A DNA stretch of 17,970 bases, taken from positions 1-17,970 of the forward strand of contig WJJV01000011.1 in the NCBI GenBank assembly GCA_014729495.1, written 5' to 3'. How positions within the stretch are numbered: the first letter of the stretch is position 1; every line of letters starts with the position of its first letter. Made by a program: the position numbers and the translations under genes. The notes under the pieces were generated by a model. The model saw nothing but the letters and a program-made list of their open reading frames with translations, had not been told where the DNA came from and did no database searches. This stretch comes from Candidatus Woesearchaeota archaeon. Lineage in GTDB: Archaea; Nanobdellota; Nanobdellia; Woesearchaeales; UBA12501. Of this stretch, positions 1 to 6,027 are shown in pieces.

Positions 1-2
1 AT

Positions 3-65
3 ATACTGGGTATCATTGCGGAATATCCTGGCTCTGCAAGCCCTAATAAACCAAAATCTATTTAA
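3..65 (+). CDS. Possible C-terminal tail of an upstream gene (partial)
   Basis: One + frame reads about twenty residues, ending ...SPNKPKSI, to a TAA at 63-65. It could be the 3' end of a gene that starts outside the window. The tail is too short to assign to a family, and another frame is also open through this stretch, so this is only a possibility. The following gene has its own TATA-like box overlapping this stop, which fits a gene boundary here. Confidence 0.25.
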   Translation: MLGIIAEYPGSASPNKPKSI

Positions 66-66
66 A
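59..66 (+). promoter_or_regulatory. TATA box of the PIN-rpo7-spt4-S24e-S27ae operon
   Basis: TATTTAAA is centred about 27 bp upstream of the ATG at 89, the archaeal TATA-to-start distance expected for a leaderless or nearly leaderless transcript. No ribosome binding site precedes the ATG, which agrees. It would drive the whole informational operon, since no later promoter is apparent before 2082. Confidence 0.5.
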
Positions 67-88
67 CCAGGCAAAAGAAACCTAAGAT

Positions 89-493
89 ATGGTTGAGACA
101 AAGAAAATAGTCCTTGACACCAATTTTCTGATGATTCCAGCCCAATTCGGGCTTGATATAACAGAAGAGATTGATAGGATTGCTAATTTTCCATATAAAC
201 TGCTAATATTTGATAAGAGCCTTGAAGAGCTTTCAAATGTGGTTAAAAAGCAGAAAGGGGCAGACAAGGAAGCAGCAAGAACAACCAAGATATTGGTCCA
301 TGAGCTTGTGAATAATAATAAACTTAATATAATACCAGCAAAAACAGCATATATTGACCAGGAAATCCTGGATTTTGCTGATAAGGACACTATTGTGGCT
401 ACACAGGACGTTGCCCTTAGAAGCAGGCTGAAAAAAAGAGGCATAAAGACAATAATCATGAGACAGAAGAAGCATCTTCTGATCGAGGGGTGA
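89..493 (+). CDS. PIN-domain ribonuclease, Fcf1/VapC9-like
   Basis: A 134-residue single PIN domain. The acidic residues expected to bind the catalytic metal are visible: D10 in the opening VLDTNF strand, E46/E47 in the LEELSN segment, D98/D100 in ADKDT, and D107 in TQD. The opening LDTNFLMIPAQFGLDI and the ending IIMRQKKHLL resemble the archaeal stand-alone PIN family related to Fcf1/Utp24, which cleaves RNA and is tied to ribosome maturation in eukaryotes. In archaea this gene commonly sits beside rpo7/spt4, as here, which argues for a housekeeping RNA-processing role rather than a VapBC toxin; there is no antitoxin gene beside it. Its stop overlaps a GTG that is not the preferred start of the next gene. 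The exact substrate is not deducible. Confidence 0.85.
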   Translation: MVETKKIVLDTNFLMIPAQFGLDITEEIDRIANFPYKLLIFDKSLEELSNVVKKQKGADKEAARTTKILVHELVNNNKLNIIPAKTAYIDQEILDFADKDTIVATQDVALRSRLKKRGIKTIIMRQKKHLLIEG

Positions 494-495
494 AA

Positions 496-1089
496 ATGTT
501 TTACGAAGTTGAAGTCAATGACCATATAAGGATTCCTCCAAAGATATTTGGTCTGAATCCTAAAGAAGCTGTCATACAGAGGATCAAGAAGAAATTTGAA
601 GGTTTCATATCAAAGGATGTCGGAATAGTTATCGATGTCGCTGATGTGGAGAACATAGAGGAAGGAACAATCATAACCGGCGACGGAGCTGCCTATTATA
701 ACACTACATTCAAGCTCTACACATTCAAGCCAGAGATGCAGGAAGTGGTCCTCGGAAATGTGAGGGACATAGCTGATTTTGGTGTGTTCATGAATCTCGG
801 TCCTATCGAGGGCATGATCCACATAAGCCAGACAATGGATGATTTCGTCAGCTTCAGCAAAGAGAAGGTACTGACGGGCAAGGAATCCAAGAGGACACTC
901 AAGGTAGGCGACAAGTGCAAAGCAAGGCTCATAGCAGTGAGCTTCAAGGATGTGATGAATCCAAAGCTCGGCCTGACAATGAGGCAGGAATACCTCGGAA
1001 AGCTTGAATGGATAGAAGAGGACGCGCAGCCTAAGGAATCAAAATCATCTGGCAGTTCAAAAGAACCCAAGAAAGAGGCCAAAAAATGA
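496..1089 (+). CDS. rpo7: DNA-directed RNA polymerase subunit Rpo7 (E')
   Basis: Rpo7 forms the RNA polymerase stalk with Rpo4; the stalk aids open-complex formation and binds nascent RNA. Residues 1-80 are the N-terminal RNP-like domain, opening MFYEVEVNDHIRIPP as is typical of the family. Residues 81-165 are an S1/OB fold with GNVRDIADFGVFMNLGPIEGMIH. An in-frame GTG at 490 would add two residues, but ATG 496 fits the family N terminus and leaves the GAGGGGTGA at 484-492 as a ribosome binding site. After the fold comes a tail of about 25 residues rich in Lys, Glu and Ser, not part of the usual subunit. The stop overlaps the spt4 start as ATGA. Confidence 0.95.
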   Translation: MFYEVEVNDHIRIPPKIFGLNPKEAVIQRIKKKFEGFISKDVGIVIDVADVENIEEGTIITGDGAAYYNTTFKLYTFKPEMQEVVLGNVRDIADFGVFMNLGPIEGMIHISQTMDDFVSFSKEKVLTGKESKRTLKVGDKCKARLIAVSFKDVMNPKLGLTMRQEYLGKLEWIEEDAQPKESKSSGSSKEPKKEAKK

Positions 1090-1271
1090 AGAAGAAGGTA
1101 TGCAAGAGATGCAGACTGTTCTACGACGGCAATGAATGCCCTATCTGCAAAGGCACGACAACTGCCACAGTATGGAGGGGCAGGCTTTTCATAGCAGACA
1201 AGGACAATTCAGAGATAGCCAAGAAAGTAGGGCTTGATCATGAAGGCGAGTACGCAATAAAGATAAGGTAA
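1086..1271 (+). CDS. spt4: Transcription elongation factor Spt4 (RpoE2)
   Basis: A 61-residue zinc-ribbon protein that pairs with Spt5 to form the processivity clamp of archaeal RNA polymerase. Four cysteines are placed as expected for one zinc: C6, C9, C18 and C21 (CKRC and CPIC). The following TTATVWRGRLFIADKDNSEIAKKVG matches the family's Spt5-binding half in position and style. Length is normal. It overlaps rpo7 by 4 bp, so the two are probably translationally coupled. Confidence 0.95.
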   Translation: MKKKVCKRCRLFYDGNECPICKGTTTATVWRGRLFIADKDNSEIAKKVGLDHEGEYAIKIR

Positions 1272-1281
1272 AGTGATAGAC

Positions 1282-1791
1282 ATGGATCTTGAGATAAAGA
1301 AAGAAAGGGAAACACCTCTTCTGTCAAGAAAGAGGATAACAATGATGATGGACTACAAGGGAGCCACTCCATCAAGGCTTGAGTTCAGGGATATGGTCTC
1401 AAAGCAGCTCAAGGCTCCTGAAGAGCTTGTTATAATCAAGCATATCTACACAAGATTCGGACAGAATCGGGCAAAGATAATCGCAAACATCTACAAGGAC
1501 AAGAAGTCCATGGAGTCAATAGAGCAGAAGTACATTCTTGAGAAGCACAAGGCAAAGAAGGAAGAGGGTGCAGAAGATAAGCCAGAAGAGGCGTCTGCAG
1601 CACCTGCTGAAGAGGCTCAGAAAGAGAAGACAGATGAATCCAATGCTGAGGAAAAGCCTGCAGAGGCTCCGGCAGAGGAGAAGAAAGAGGAAGCTCCTGC
1701 TGAAGAGGAAAAAGGAGAAAAGCAGGCTGAGAAGCCAAAGCCTGATGAGAAGCCTGCTGAAGAAGCACCTGTAGAAGACAAGAAAGAGTGA
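1282..1791 (+). CDS. rps24e: Ribosomal protein S24e with a long acidic tail
   Basis: A small-subunit ribosomal protein. The core is residues 1 to about 95, with the family signatures ERETPLLSRKRI, GATPSRLEFRD, IYTRFGQNRAKIIANIYKD and YILEKHK. The in-frame GTG at 1273 would add three residues, but ATG 1282 matches the family start and has AAGTGAT at 1271-1277 as its binding site. Residues from about 96 to 169 form an unusual extension of Glu, Lys, Pro and Ala built from variants of EKPAE and APAEE. Most archaeal S24e proteins stop near 100 residues. Similar tails occur on S27ae and L10 in this window. The stop overlaps a GTG just before the next start. Confidence 0.93.
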   Translation: MDLEIKKERETPLLSRKRITMMMDYKGATPSRLEFRDMVSKQLKAPEELVIIKHIYTRFGQNRAKIIANIYKDKKSMESIEQKYILEKHKAKKEEGAEDKPEEASAAPAEEAQKEKTDESNAEEKPAEAPAEEKKEEAPAEEEKGEKQAEKPKPDEKPAEEAPVEDKKE

Positions 1792-1796
1792 TAATA

Positions 1797-2081
1797 ATGG
1801 GAAAGAAGCCAAAAGGGAAATCACATCCGAACAATGTATATAAATCATACAAGGTAGAAGGGGAGTCAGCAAAGAGGCTGAAGAAGTCATGCCCTAAGTG
1901 CGGCCAGGGAGTGTTCCTTGCACAGCACAAGGACAGGAGCACATGCGGAAAGTGCGGTTATACTGAATTCTCATCTAAAGATAAGCCAGAAGGCAAGCCA
2001 GAAGCAAAGGCTGAACCAAAAGAAAAGCCTGCTGAAAAGCAGGAAAAGCCAAAGGAAGCAGAAAAGCCTGAGGCAAAGTAA
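1797..2081 (+). CDS. rps27ae: Ribosomal protein S27ae (eS31) with Lys/Glu/Pro tail
   Basis: A small-subunit zinc-ribbon protein of 94 residues. With ATG 1797 as start, the four zinc ligands are C32, C35, C50 and C53, in CPKCG...CGKCG, followed by the family-typical CGYTEF. The in-frame GTG at 1788 would add MII; ATG 1797 is preferred because the protein then opens MGKKPKGKSHP and GAGTGATA at 1786-1793 serves as the binding site. The last 35 or so residues are a repetitive tail with KPEAK, EKPAE and EKPKE. It closes the operon. In many archaea the tRNA-modification gene kae1 follows S27ae; here a toxin-antitoxin pair follows instead. Confidence 0.93.
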   Translation: MGKKPKGKSHPNNVYKSYKVEGESAKRLKKSCPKCGQGVFLAQHKDRSTCGKCGYTEFSSKDKPEGKPEAKAEPKEKPAEKQEKPKEAEKPEAK

Positions 2082-2098
2082 GAGAAGAAGCTAATCGA

Positions 2099-2110
2099 TA
2101 TATTTTTATA
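2099..2110 (+). promoter_or_regulatory. TATA box of the toxin-antitoxin pair
   Basis: TATATTTTTATA is centred about 27 bp before the ATG at 2132, giving a leaderless or very short-leader transcript. The pair therefore has its own promoter, separate from the ribosomal operon that ends at 2081. Confidence 0.5.
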
Positions 2111-2131
2111 ATAGAATATCTACTTTATGAT

Positions 2132-2341
2132 ATGATGGAGACTATAAATATACCAAAGTATAAGCTTGGACAGGTAATAGCAGATGTTGAGAAACTGGTT
2201 TCTGATGTAGAGGATCTTGCAGGAAATCAGGATGATGCACTAAAGCACAGGCTGAGTGATATAAAGAAAGGAGAAGTTGAAGGGAAAACAGAAAAAGAGT
2301 TGGATGATTACCTCAAAAAAAGAGGAGTAAAAATTGACTGA
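2132..2341 (+). CDS. RelB-like antitoxin (predicted)
   Basis: A 69-residue protein overlapping and preceding a RelE-like toxin gene. It begins MMETINIPKYKLGQVIADVEKL: a short first strand followed by a helix, as expected of a small DNA-binding antitoxin. The second half (KHRLSDIKKGEVEGKTEKELDDYLKKRG) is charged and fits a toxin-wrapping segment. Small archaeal antitoxins with an xGKTEKELDDYLKKRG-like end are known beside RelE-family toxins. ATG 2135 is an equally possible start. It presumably neutralises the toxin at 2334 and may repress its own promoter. The identification rests mainly on context and general similarity. Confidence 0.7.
   Translation: MMETINIPKYKLGQVIADVEKLVSDVEDLAGNQDDALKHRLSDIKKGEVEGKTEKELDDYLKKRGVKID
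2322..2327 (+). promoter_or_regulatory. Ribosome binding site that selects a TTG start for the toxin
   Basis: GAGGAG lies inside the antitoxin coding region, six bases before TTG 2334. No in-frame ATG or GTG occurs near the toxin's expected N terminus, so this site supports TTG as the true start and 8 bp of overlap with the antitoxin. Confidence 0.6.
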
Positions 2342-2630
2342 GTGGATAATCAAGGAGCATCCTGATTTCTTTAAGGACTTAGATAAGCTTGGAGTAAAGG
2401 AACTCCAGAACTTTTATGAAAAGAAAAAGAAGATAAGAGATAATCCTGTAAGACAAAAGCATTTGAGTGGAGGATCTAATTGTTACAGGGAACCAATAAC
2501 TGACAACATAAGACTTATATATTATGTTGAGAAATACACAATCTGGCTGCTTACAATAGGCCTGCACAAAAGAGCATTTAAGGATTACTTAAAAAGATTG
2601 CATTCTCTTAAAGAACAGTTTGGCCTTTAA
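2334..2630 (+). CDS. RelE/YafQ-type mRNA interferase toxin (predicted)
   Basis: A 98-residue protein with the RelE/ParE-superfamily pattern: WIIKEHPDFFKDLDKL at the start, a helix hairpin, then the core strands IRLIYYVEKYTIWLLTIGLHKRAFKDY. RelE-family toxins cleave mRNA in the ribosomal A site using basic residues; R83 is not claimed as catalytic, but R58 in NIRLIYYV and the HKR near residues 77-79 are suitable candidates. A TTG start and overlap with the antitoxin would keep its output low and coupled to antitoxin translation. A gyrase-directed ParE-like activity cannot be excluded from sequence alone. Confidence 0.75.
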   Translation: MTEWIIKEHPDFFKDLDKLGVKELQNFYEKKKKIRDNPVRQKHLSGGSNCYREPITDNIRLIYYVEKYTIWLLTIGLHKRAFKDYLKRLHSLKEQFGL

Positions 2631-2646
2631 GTATTGATGATTCTTC

Positions 2647-3390
2647 TTACCGTGGATCTCTCCAGAAATAATTAAAGTATCTCATAAAGCTGTCTTTTAT
2701 CTGCTTTGATTCCATCACAAAAGCAAAGGATTTCTTGCTCCAGAGGATCTGAGCTACTTTATTGCCGAATATCACAATTACCATTGGAGAGACCAATTCT
2801 TTTGGAAGAGAACAGTATTTGTAATAGTTCTTCTTGTGTTCTTCTATATTGCCTGGTTCAAAGCCTTCAAGATATGTTCCATGATCAACCAGATCATACA
2901 TCATCCTCTTTTTCCTGACTCTCCTGTCCATCCAGTGCCTGAACCAGTTCTTCAATGGAGTTGATTCAACTCCTGAATTTCCTCCAATCCAGTAGGTTTC
3001 TTTGTAGTTTAGCATCTCTTCCAGCAGTGCTTTTATCGCCTCATTACCTCTGAATACCTCTGCTCTTATATCTGGTTTCACTGACTCAAATAATGAAGCC
3101 ATCTGAGGCACTTGTGCTTTGAGTTCTTTCAGCGCTTCCTGCTTCTTCCTGATTTCCTCTGCTATCTTGTTTGGGTGAGTGCATTGGAATGTCTTCTTTC
3201 CTTTTTCAACAGTATATGTCACAAGGCCTTTCTCAATCAGCTTGTTCAGTATGTCGTATATATTCCTGCGTTCAATGCCTGTCTTTTCCTGAATACGGCC
3301 CAGGGTAGATATTCCAAGGCTGAGAACTGCCTGGTATACATCTATCTGGCCCTGGCTAAGGCCAAGCTCTTTCATATATTCAAGGTCCAT
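2647..3390 (-). CDS. TrmB-family transcriptional regulator
   Basis: A 247-residue DNA-binding protein. Residues 1-65 form the TrmB-type winged helix (ELGLSQGQIDVYQAVLSLG, TGIERRNIYDILNKLIEKGLV), followed by a predicted coiled coil near 75-100 and a C-terminal alpha/beta domain (EVFRGNEAIKALLEEML, YWIGGNSG). It is shorter than the sugar-binding TrmB of Thermococcales, so its ligand is unknown. Upstream in-frame codons are open to 3444, but ATG 3390 is chosen because it starts MDLEYMKELGLS as in the family and lies 27 bp from a TATA box. It diverges from the two methyltransferases and the barrel-like gene, with a perfect palindrome between the promoters, so it probably controls that unit and itself. 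Confidence 0.88.
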   Translation of the reverse strand: MDLEYMKELGLSQGQIDVYQAVLSLGISTLGRIQEKTGIERRNIYDILNKLIEKGLVTYTVEKGKKTFQCTHPNKIAEEIRKKQEALKELKAQVPQMASLFESVKPDIRAEVFRGNEAIKALLEEMLNYKETYWIGGNSGVESTPLKNWFRHWMDRRVRKKRMMYDLVDHGTYLEGFEPGNIEEHKKNYYKYCSLPKELVSPMVIVIFGNKVAQILWSKKSFAFVMESKQIKDSFMRYFNYFWRDPR

Positions 3391-3411
3391 AGTAATTAGA
3401 GGTATATCCTG

Positions 3412-3422
3412 ATTTATATATT
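3412..3422 (-). promoter_or_regulatory. TATA box of the TrmB-family gene
   Basis: On the minus strand this reads AATATATAAAT, centred about 27 bp before ATG 3390. It supports that ATG as the start of a leaderless transcript and abuts the 18-bp palindrome at 3426-3443. Confidence 0.55.
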
Positions 3423-3425
3423 TTA

Positions 3426-3443
3426 TGGTATTGTACAATACCA
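3426..3443. promoter_or_regulatory. Perfect 18-bp palindrome, likely operator of the TrmB-type regulator
   Basis: TGGTATTGTACAATACCA is identical to its own reverse complement. It sits between the regulator's TATA box (3412-3422) and the TATA region of the divergent unit (3445-3459), where a bound dimer could block both promoters. Dyad size and position fit a dimeric winged-helix regulator; binding by this protein is inferred. Confidence 0.7.
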
Positions 3444-3444
3444 C

Positions 3445-3459
3445 AAATATATTTATATC
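3445..3459 (+). promoter_or_regulatory. TATA region of the methyltransferase unit
   Basis: AAATATATTTATATC lies about 70 bp before ATG 3521, predicting a transcript start near 3479 and a leader of about 40 nt. That fits a gene that also carries a Shine-Dalgarno site, unlike most leaderless genes nearby. Confidence 0.5.
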
Positions 3460-3500
3460 TATTATTTTTTACTAAAGGGTAATAAAATAGACCTATCTGA

Positions 3501-3505
3501 GGAGG
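3501..3505 (+). promoter_or_regulatory. Shine-Dalgarno site with unusually long spacing
   Basis: GGAGG (within TGAGGAGG) is a near-perfect site but lies 15 bases before ATG 3521. A six-codon reading frame from TTG 3510 to TAA 3528-3530 has normal spacing and overlaps the main start, so a leader mini-ORF is possible. An in-frame ATT at 3509 is the other alternative. Confidence 0.45.
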
Positions 3506-3520
3506 AAAATTGACAGAAAA

Positions 3521-4633
3521 ATGGAGATAACCATTTCACACGAAGAGATAGCAAGATGCAATAAGATTGCGGGAATAAGATTTCCTGAGGATATTCAGGT
3601 TTTTACCTACAATAATGCTCCTCTCATAGCGGATGTAAGACTAAAGACAACTTTTGTGGATGGGGTGAGGATAGATTCGCCTGATAACTACTTTACATTT
3701 AATCCAGATGGCTCAAGGCCCCATGATGTGCTGTTTGTATTCACACCTGGAGAGCATGTGCCTGACTGGGATTATTCAAAAAATGCTTTGCTTGATGCAG
3801 CAAGAAATAACCCTGGAAATATCTTTGTTGATGGAGGATGCGGGACAGGAGTCAAAGCATGCCTGATGGGGAGGAAACTTGATCAAGAAAGCCTGGACAA
3901 CAGCATATTGCTGGTTGATCCTAATCTCAGGGCATTATATACCACCTTTATGAACATAAGGCAGAATGAGGTTGATTCTCTCAGGTATTCCTTTCATAAT
4001 GGAACCCTAAGATCCGCACTGCCAGGATATGATCAGACTGAGATTGCAGGTGCATATATCAACCCACCTTATCAGGCAAGGCCAGAAGGACTTAATCTGG
4101 CACTGCATTGTGACGGAGGCAGTGATGGACTTAAGATAACAAGGGAACTGCTTGAAGACCTGCTGCCTTATCTTGCTGATGAGGGAACAATAGCAGTACA
4201 TACCAAAAGTCCTGCTTATGATAATAAATCCGGATTCCCTGTATTCCCCCTTATACTGGAGGATCTTATTGAAGGCAGGATTCTTCCTGAAGAGCTGATG
4301 AAAGATTTTTCAATACGATTCAGCAGGGCATGCGAACCTATGGATTTATTTGATTTTTACAGAATAGTGTACCGCGGGAAGGAGAATGATTTTGCCAGGG
4401 CTCTTGCTGATAATTATCCCCTTATTGATATGACTCTAATGTTGATAACCAGAAAAAAAGGCCAGAAGGAGATCTATGTGGAAGAAGACCCTATGCCTGC
4501 AAATCCCGAAGAAATCGGATGGGGCGTTGAGAATGGAGAATTGGTCAGTCCAGGCCATGTCTTATGGCACAGGCTTTTTGTTCCTGAAGATTACAGGCCA
4601 ACAAAGGAAATATTGGGTGATAGAAATGAATGA
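3521..4633 (+). CDS. SAM-dependent methyltransferase with NPPY motif (HemK/PrmC-like fold)
   Basis: A 370-residue protein. The SAM-binding motif I is VDGGCGTG at 103-110, with an acidic residue in LLVDPN near 131-135. The catalytic motif IV is NPPY at 181-184, the signature of methyltransferases acting on amino groups (glutamine N5 or adenine N6). After it, DGGSDGLKITRELLEDLLPYL (198-218) resembles the DG-D-GL...-stretch that follows NPPY in PrmC/HemK proteins. The N-terminal 100 residues and the last 100 match nothing I recognise, so it is not a standard release-factor methyltransferase. It is first in a unit with a second methyltransferase (8 bp overlap) and a secreted barrel-like protein. 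Substrate unknown. Confidence 0.75.
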   Translation: MEITISHEEIARCNKIAGIRFPEDIQVFTYNNAPLIADVRLKTTFVDGVRIDSPDNYFTFNPDGSRPHDVLFVFTPGEHVPDWDYSKNALLDAARNNPGNIFVDGGCGTGVKACLMGRKLDQESLDNSILLVDPNLRALYTTFMNIRQNEVDSLRYSFHNGTLRSALPGYDQTEIAGAYINPPYQARPEGLNLALHCDGGSDGLKITRELLEDLLPYLADEGTIAVHTKSPAYDNKSGFPVFPLILEDLIEGRILPEELMKDFSIRFSRACEPMDLFDFYRIVYRGKENDFARALADNYPLIDMTLMLITRKKGQKEIYVEEDPMPANPEEIGWGVENGELVSPGHVLWHRLFVPEDYRPTKEILGDRNE

Positions 4634-5321
4634 TATAAACCGGATAAGATGGCTGAAAGAGGTCTTTGAGATATTTGATCATATTGCAAGCCATAATGAA
4701 CCATACAGATGGAAGAGTGAGAAACTTGACATTGAGATTGACATATTTCCAAGGGTTTTCTCACCTAAATATCTTAGTGACAGCGAATGGTATGCAGATA
4801 AAGTTGGCTTTATGGCAGAGGGAAAATCACTCCTGGAGGTCGGTTCAGGAACAGGGCTCGCAGCAGTGTGGGCAGGCATATGCGGTGCATCAAGACTTGC
4901 AGCAACAGATATCAATCCAATGGCTGTAAAGAACACAGAACATAATCTCGCATTGCATGGACTTGAGGCAGAGGTTGTCAATGGAGACATATATGATGGA
5001 CTTTCAGAAAAAAGTTATGATATAATCTTTTGGAATCATCCATTCAACATTGAGTATGAACCTGGAGATATCATTTTGAGAGCAGCCTTTGACCATGATT
5101 TTAATGGCCTGAGAAAGTATGTATCAGAAGCAGAGTCACATCTGAATGAAAATGGAAGACTGCTTCTTGGGTCAGCGAATTATGCGCATCCAGAGAAGAT
5201 AGGGAAGATAGCTGATGAATCAGGATATCGCCTGGAGATAGTATGTGCAGAAAATCTGCCTTTATTCAGCCATGATAGTTTCAAAGCAGAACTGAGATTA
5301 TATGAGTTTGTAAAGAAATAA
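4626..5321 (+). CDS. SAM-dependent methyltransferase, variant NHPF motif
   Basis: A 231-residue class I methyltransferase. Motif I is EVGSGTG at 71-77, the acidic motif II is ATDINPMA near 93-100, and motif IV reads NHPF at 137-140 where an amino-methyltransferase normally has NPP[YF]. The preceding FPRVFSPKYLSDSEWYAD (41-58) resembles the segment just upstream of motif I in the HemK/PrmC group. An open frame extends upstream inside the previous gene, but ATG 4626 gives the typical 8-bp overlap (ATGAATGA) and a sensible N terminus. The His in place of the first Pro could change substrate or activity. It is coupled to the first methyltransferase, so both may act on the same target. Confidence 0.75.
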   Translation: MNDINRIRWLKEVFEIFDHIASHNEPYRWKSEKLDIEIDIFPRVFSPKYLSDSEWYADKVGFMAEGKSLLEVGSGTGLAAVWAGICGASRLAATDINPMAVKNTEHNLALHGLEAEVVNGDIYDGLSEKSYDIIFWNHPFNIEYEPGDIILRAAFDHDFNGLRKYVSEAESHLNENGRLLLGSANYAHPEKIGKIADESGYRLEIVCAENLPLFSHDSFKAELRLYEFVKK

Positions 5322-5344
5322 TCTGAGAACAGGAGGAGAAAAAA

Positions 5345-5995
5345 ATGAAAATTAAGAATAAGATAGCGGCAGCTCTGACAGCAGCATACCTTGCAATGGC
5401 TAGTGTTAGCCCTGCAAAAGCAGGAGGATACATAAATCTGTTTTCACATACAGATATAAAGGAAGAAAAGACAGAACCTTATGGAGAAGTCTTTATCTCT
5501 AAGAAACTTTCTGATTACCTTGCAGGTGAATTGTTTGCAGAAGCAAATTACCTTGATGGGAGTCTGGATAATATCTATTCAGAACTGACAGCAAGCTACA
5601 CTTCAACAGAGAAACTGCCAGGTCTTGGCCTATGGGCAGAGAATGTGATGATGGATGGAGCAGAAGACTTTTACAGAGGCGGTTTGATGTGGTCAGGGAG
5701 TCCGTGCAAGGATGCTTTCTTTCTTGCGAGAATTGGATACGGGACCAATATGGAAGGAGATGATGCAACTGCAAGGATAATCTTTAACCTTAACTTAGAC
5801 AAAGGTTCTGTTGGATTCATGGTAAACAGCCAGAGCATTGCTTCAGGTCATGTCTATTCTGAGATTCCTCGGCTGGAATACAAATTGAATGAAGATATCT
5901 CTCTTGCAGGAGAAGGAGTCTATATGAGAAATGTCATTGATGACAAGGTTGAAGAAGACTTAGGTGTAAGGGCTGGATTGAGAGTAAACTTTTGA
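5345..5995 (+). CDS. Secreted protein resembling an outer-membrane beta-barrel
   Basis: A 216-residue protein with a textbook signal peptide: KIKNK, a hydrophobic stretch (IAAALTAAYLAMASV), and a likely cut after AKA near residue 26. The mature part is a run of short amphipathic strands alternating polar and apolar residues, such as YGEVFISKKL, LAGELFAEANYL, IYSELTASYTS, AFFLARIGYG, TARIIFNLNL and LGVRAGLRVNF, separated by Asp/Gly/Asn turns. It ends in Phe, as bacterial outer-membrane barrels do. Known archaea of this kind lack a bacterial outer membrane, so the resemblance is notable. No family recognised. GGAGGAG at 5332-5338 is a strong binding site, and the gene follows the methyltransferases by 23 bp, so it is likely cotranscribed. 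Confidence 0.65.
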   Translation: MKIKNKIAAALTAAYLAMASVSPAKAGGYINLFSHTDIKEEKTEPYGEVFISKKLSDYLAGELFAEANYLDGSLDNIYSELTASYTSTEKLPGLGLWAENVMMDGAEDFYRGGLMWSGSPCKDAFFLARIGYGTNMEGDDATARIIFNLNLDKGSVGFMVNSQSIASGHVYSEIPRLEYKLNEDISLAGEGVYMRNVIDDKVEEDLGVRAGLRVNF

Positions 5996-6027
5996 CTTTG
6001 TTTATTGTCCTTATTAGAATTAATTAA

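Noticed and set aside
89..493. VapC toxin of a toxin-antitoxin pair
   Set aside because: There is no antitoxin gene next to it, and the protein's motifs and operon context match the conserved archaeal Fcf1-like PIN family.
1436..1942. Long minus-strand frames opposite S24e
   Set aside because: They mirror the low-complexity tail of S24e in other frames and have no promoter or binding site.
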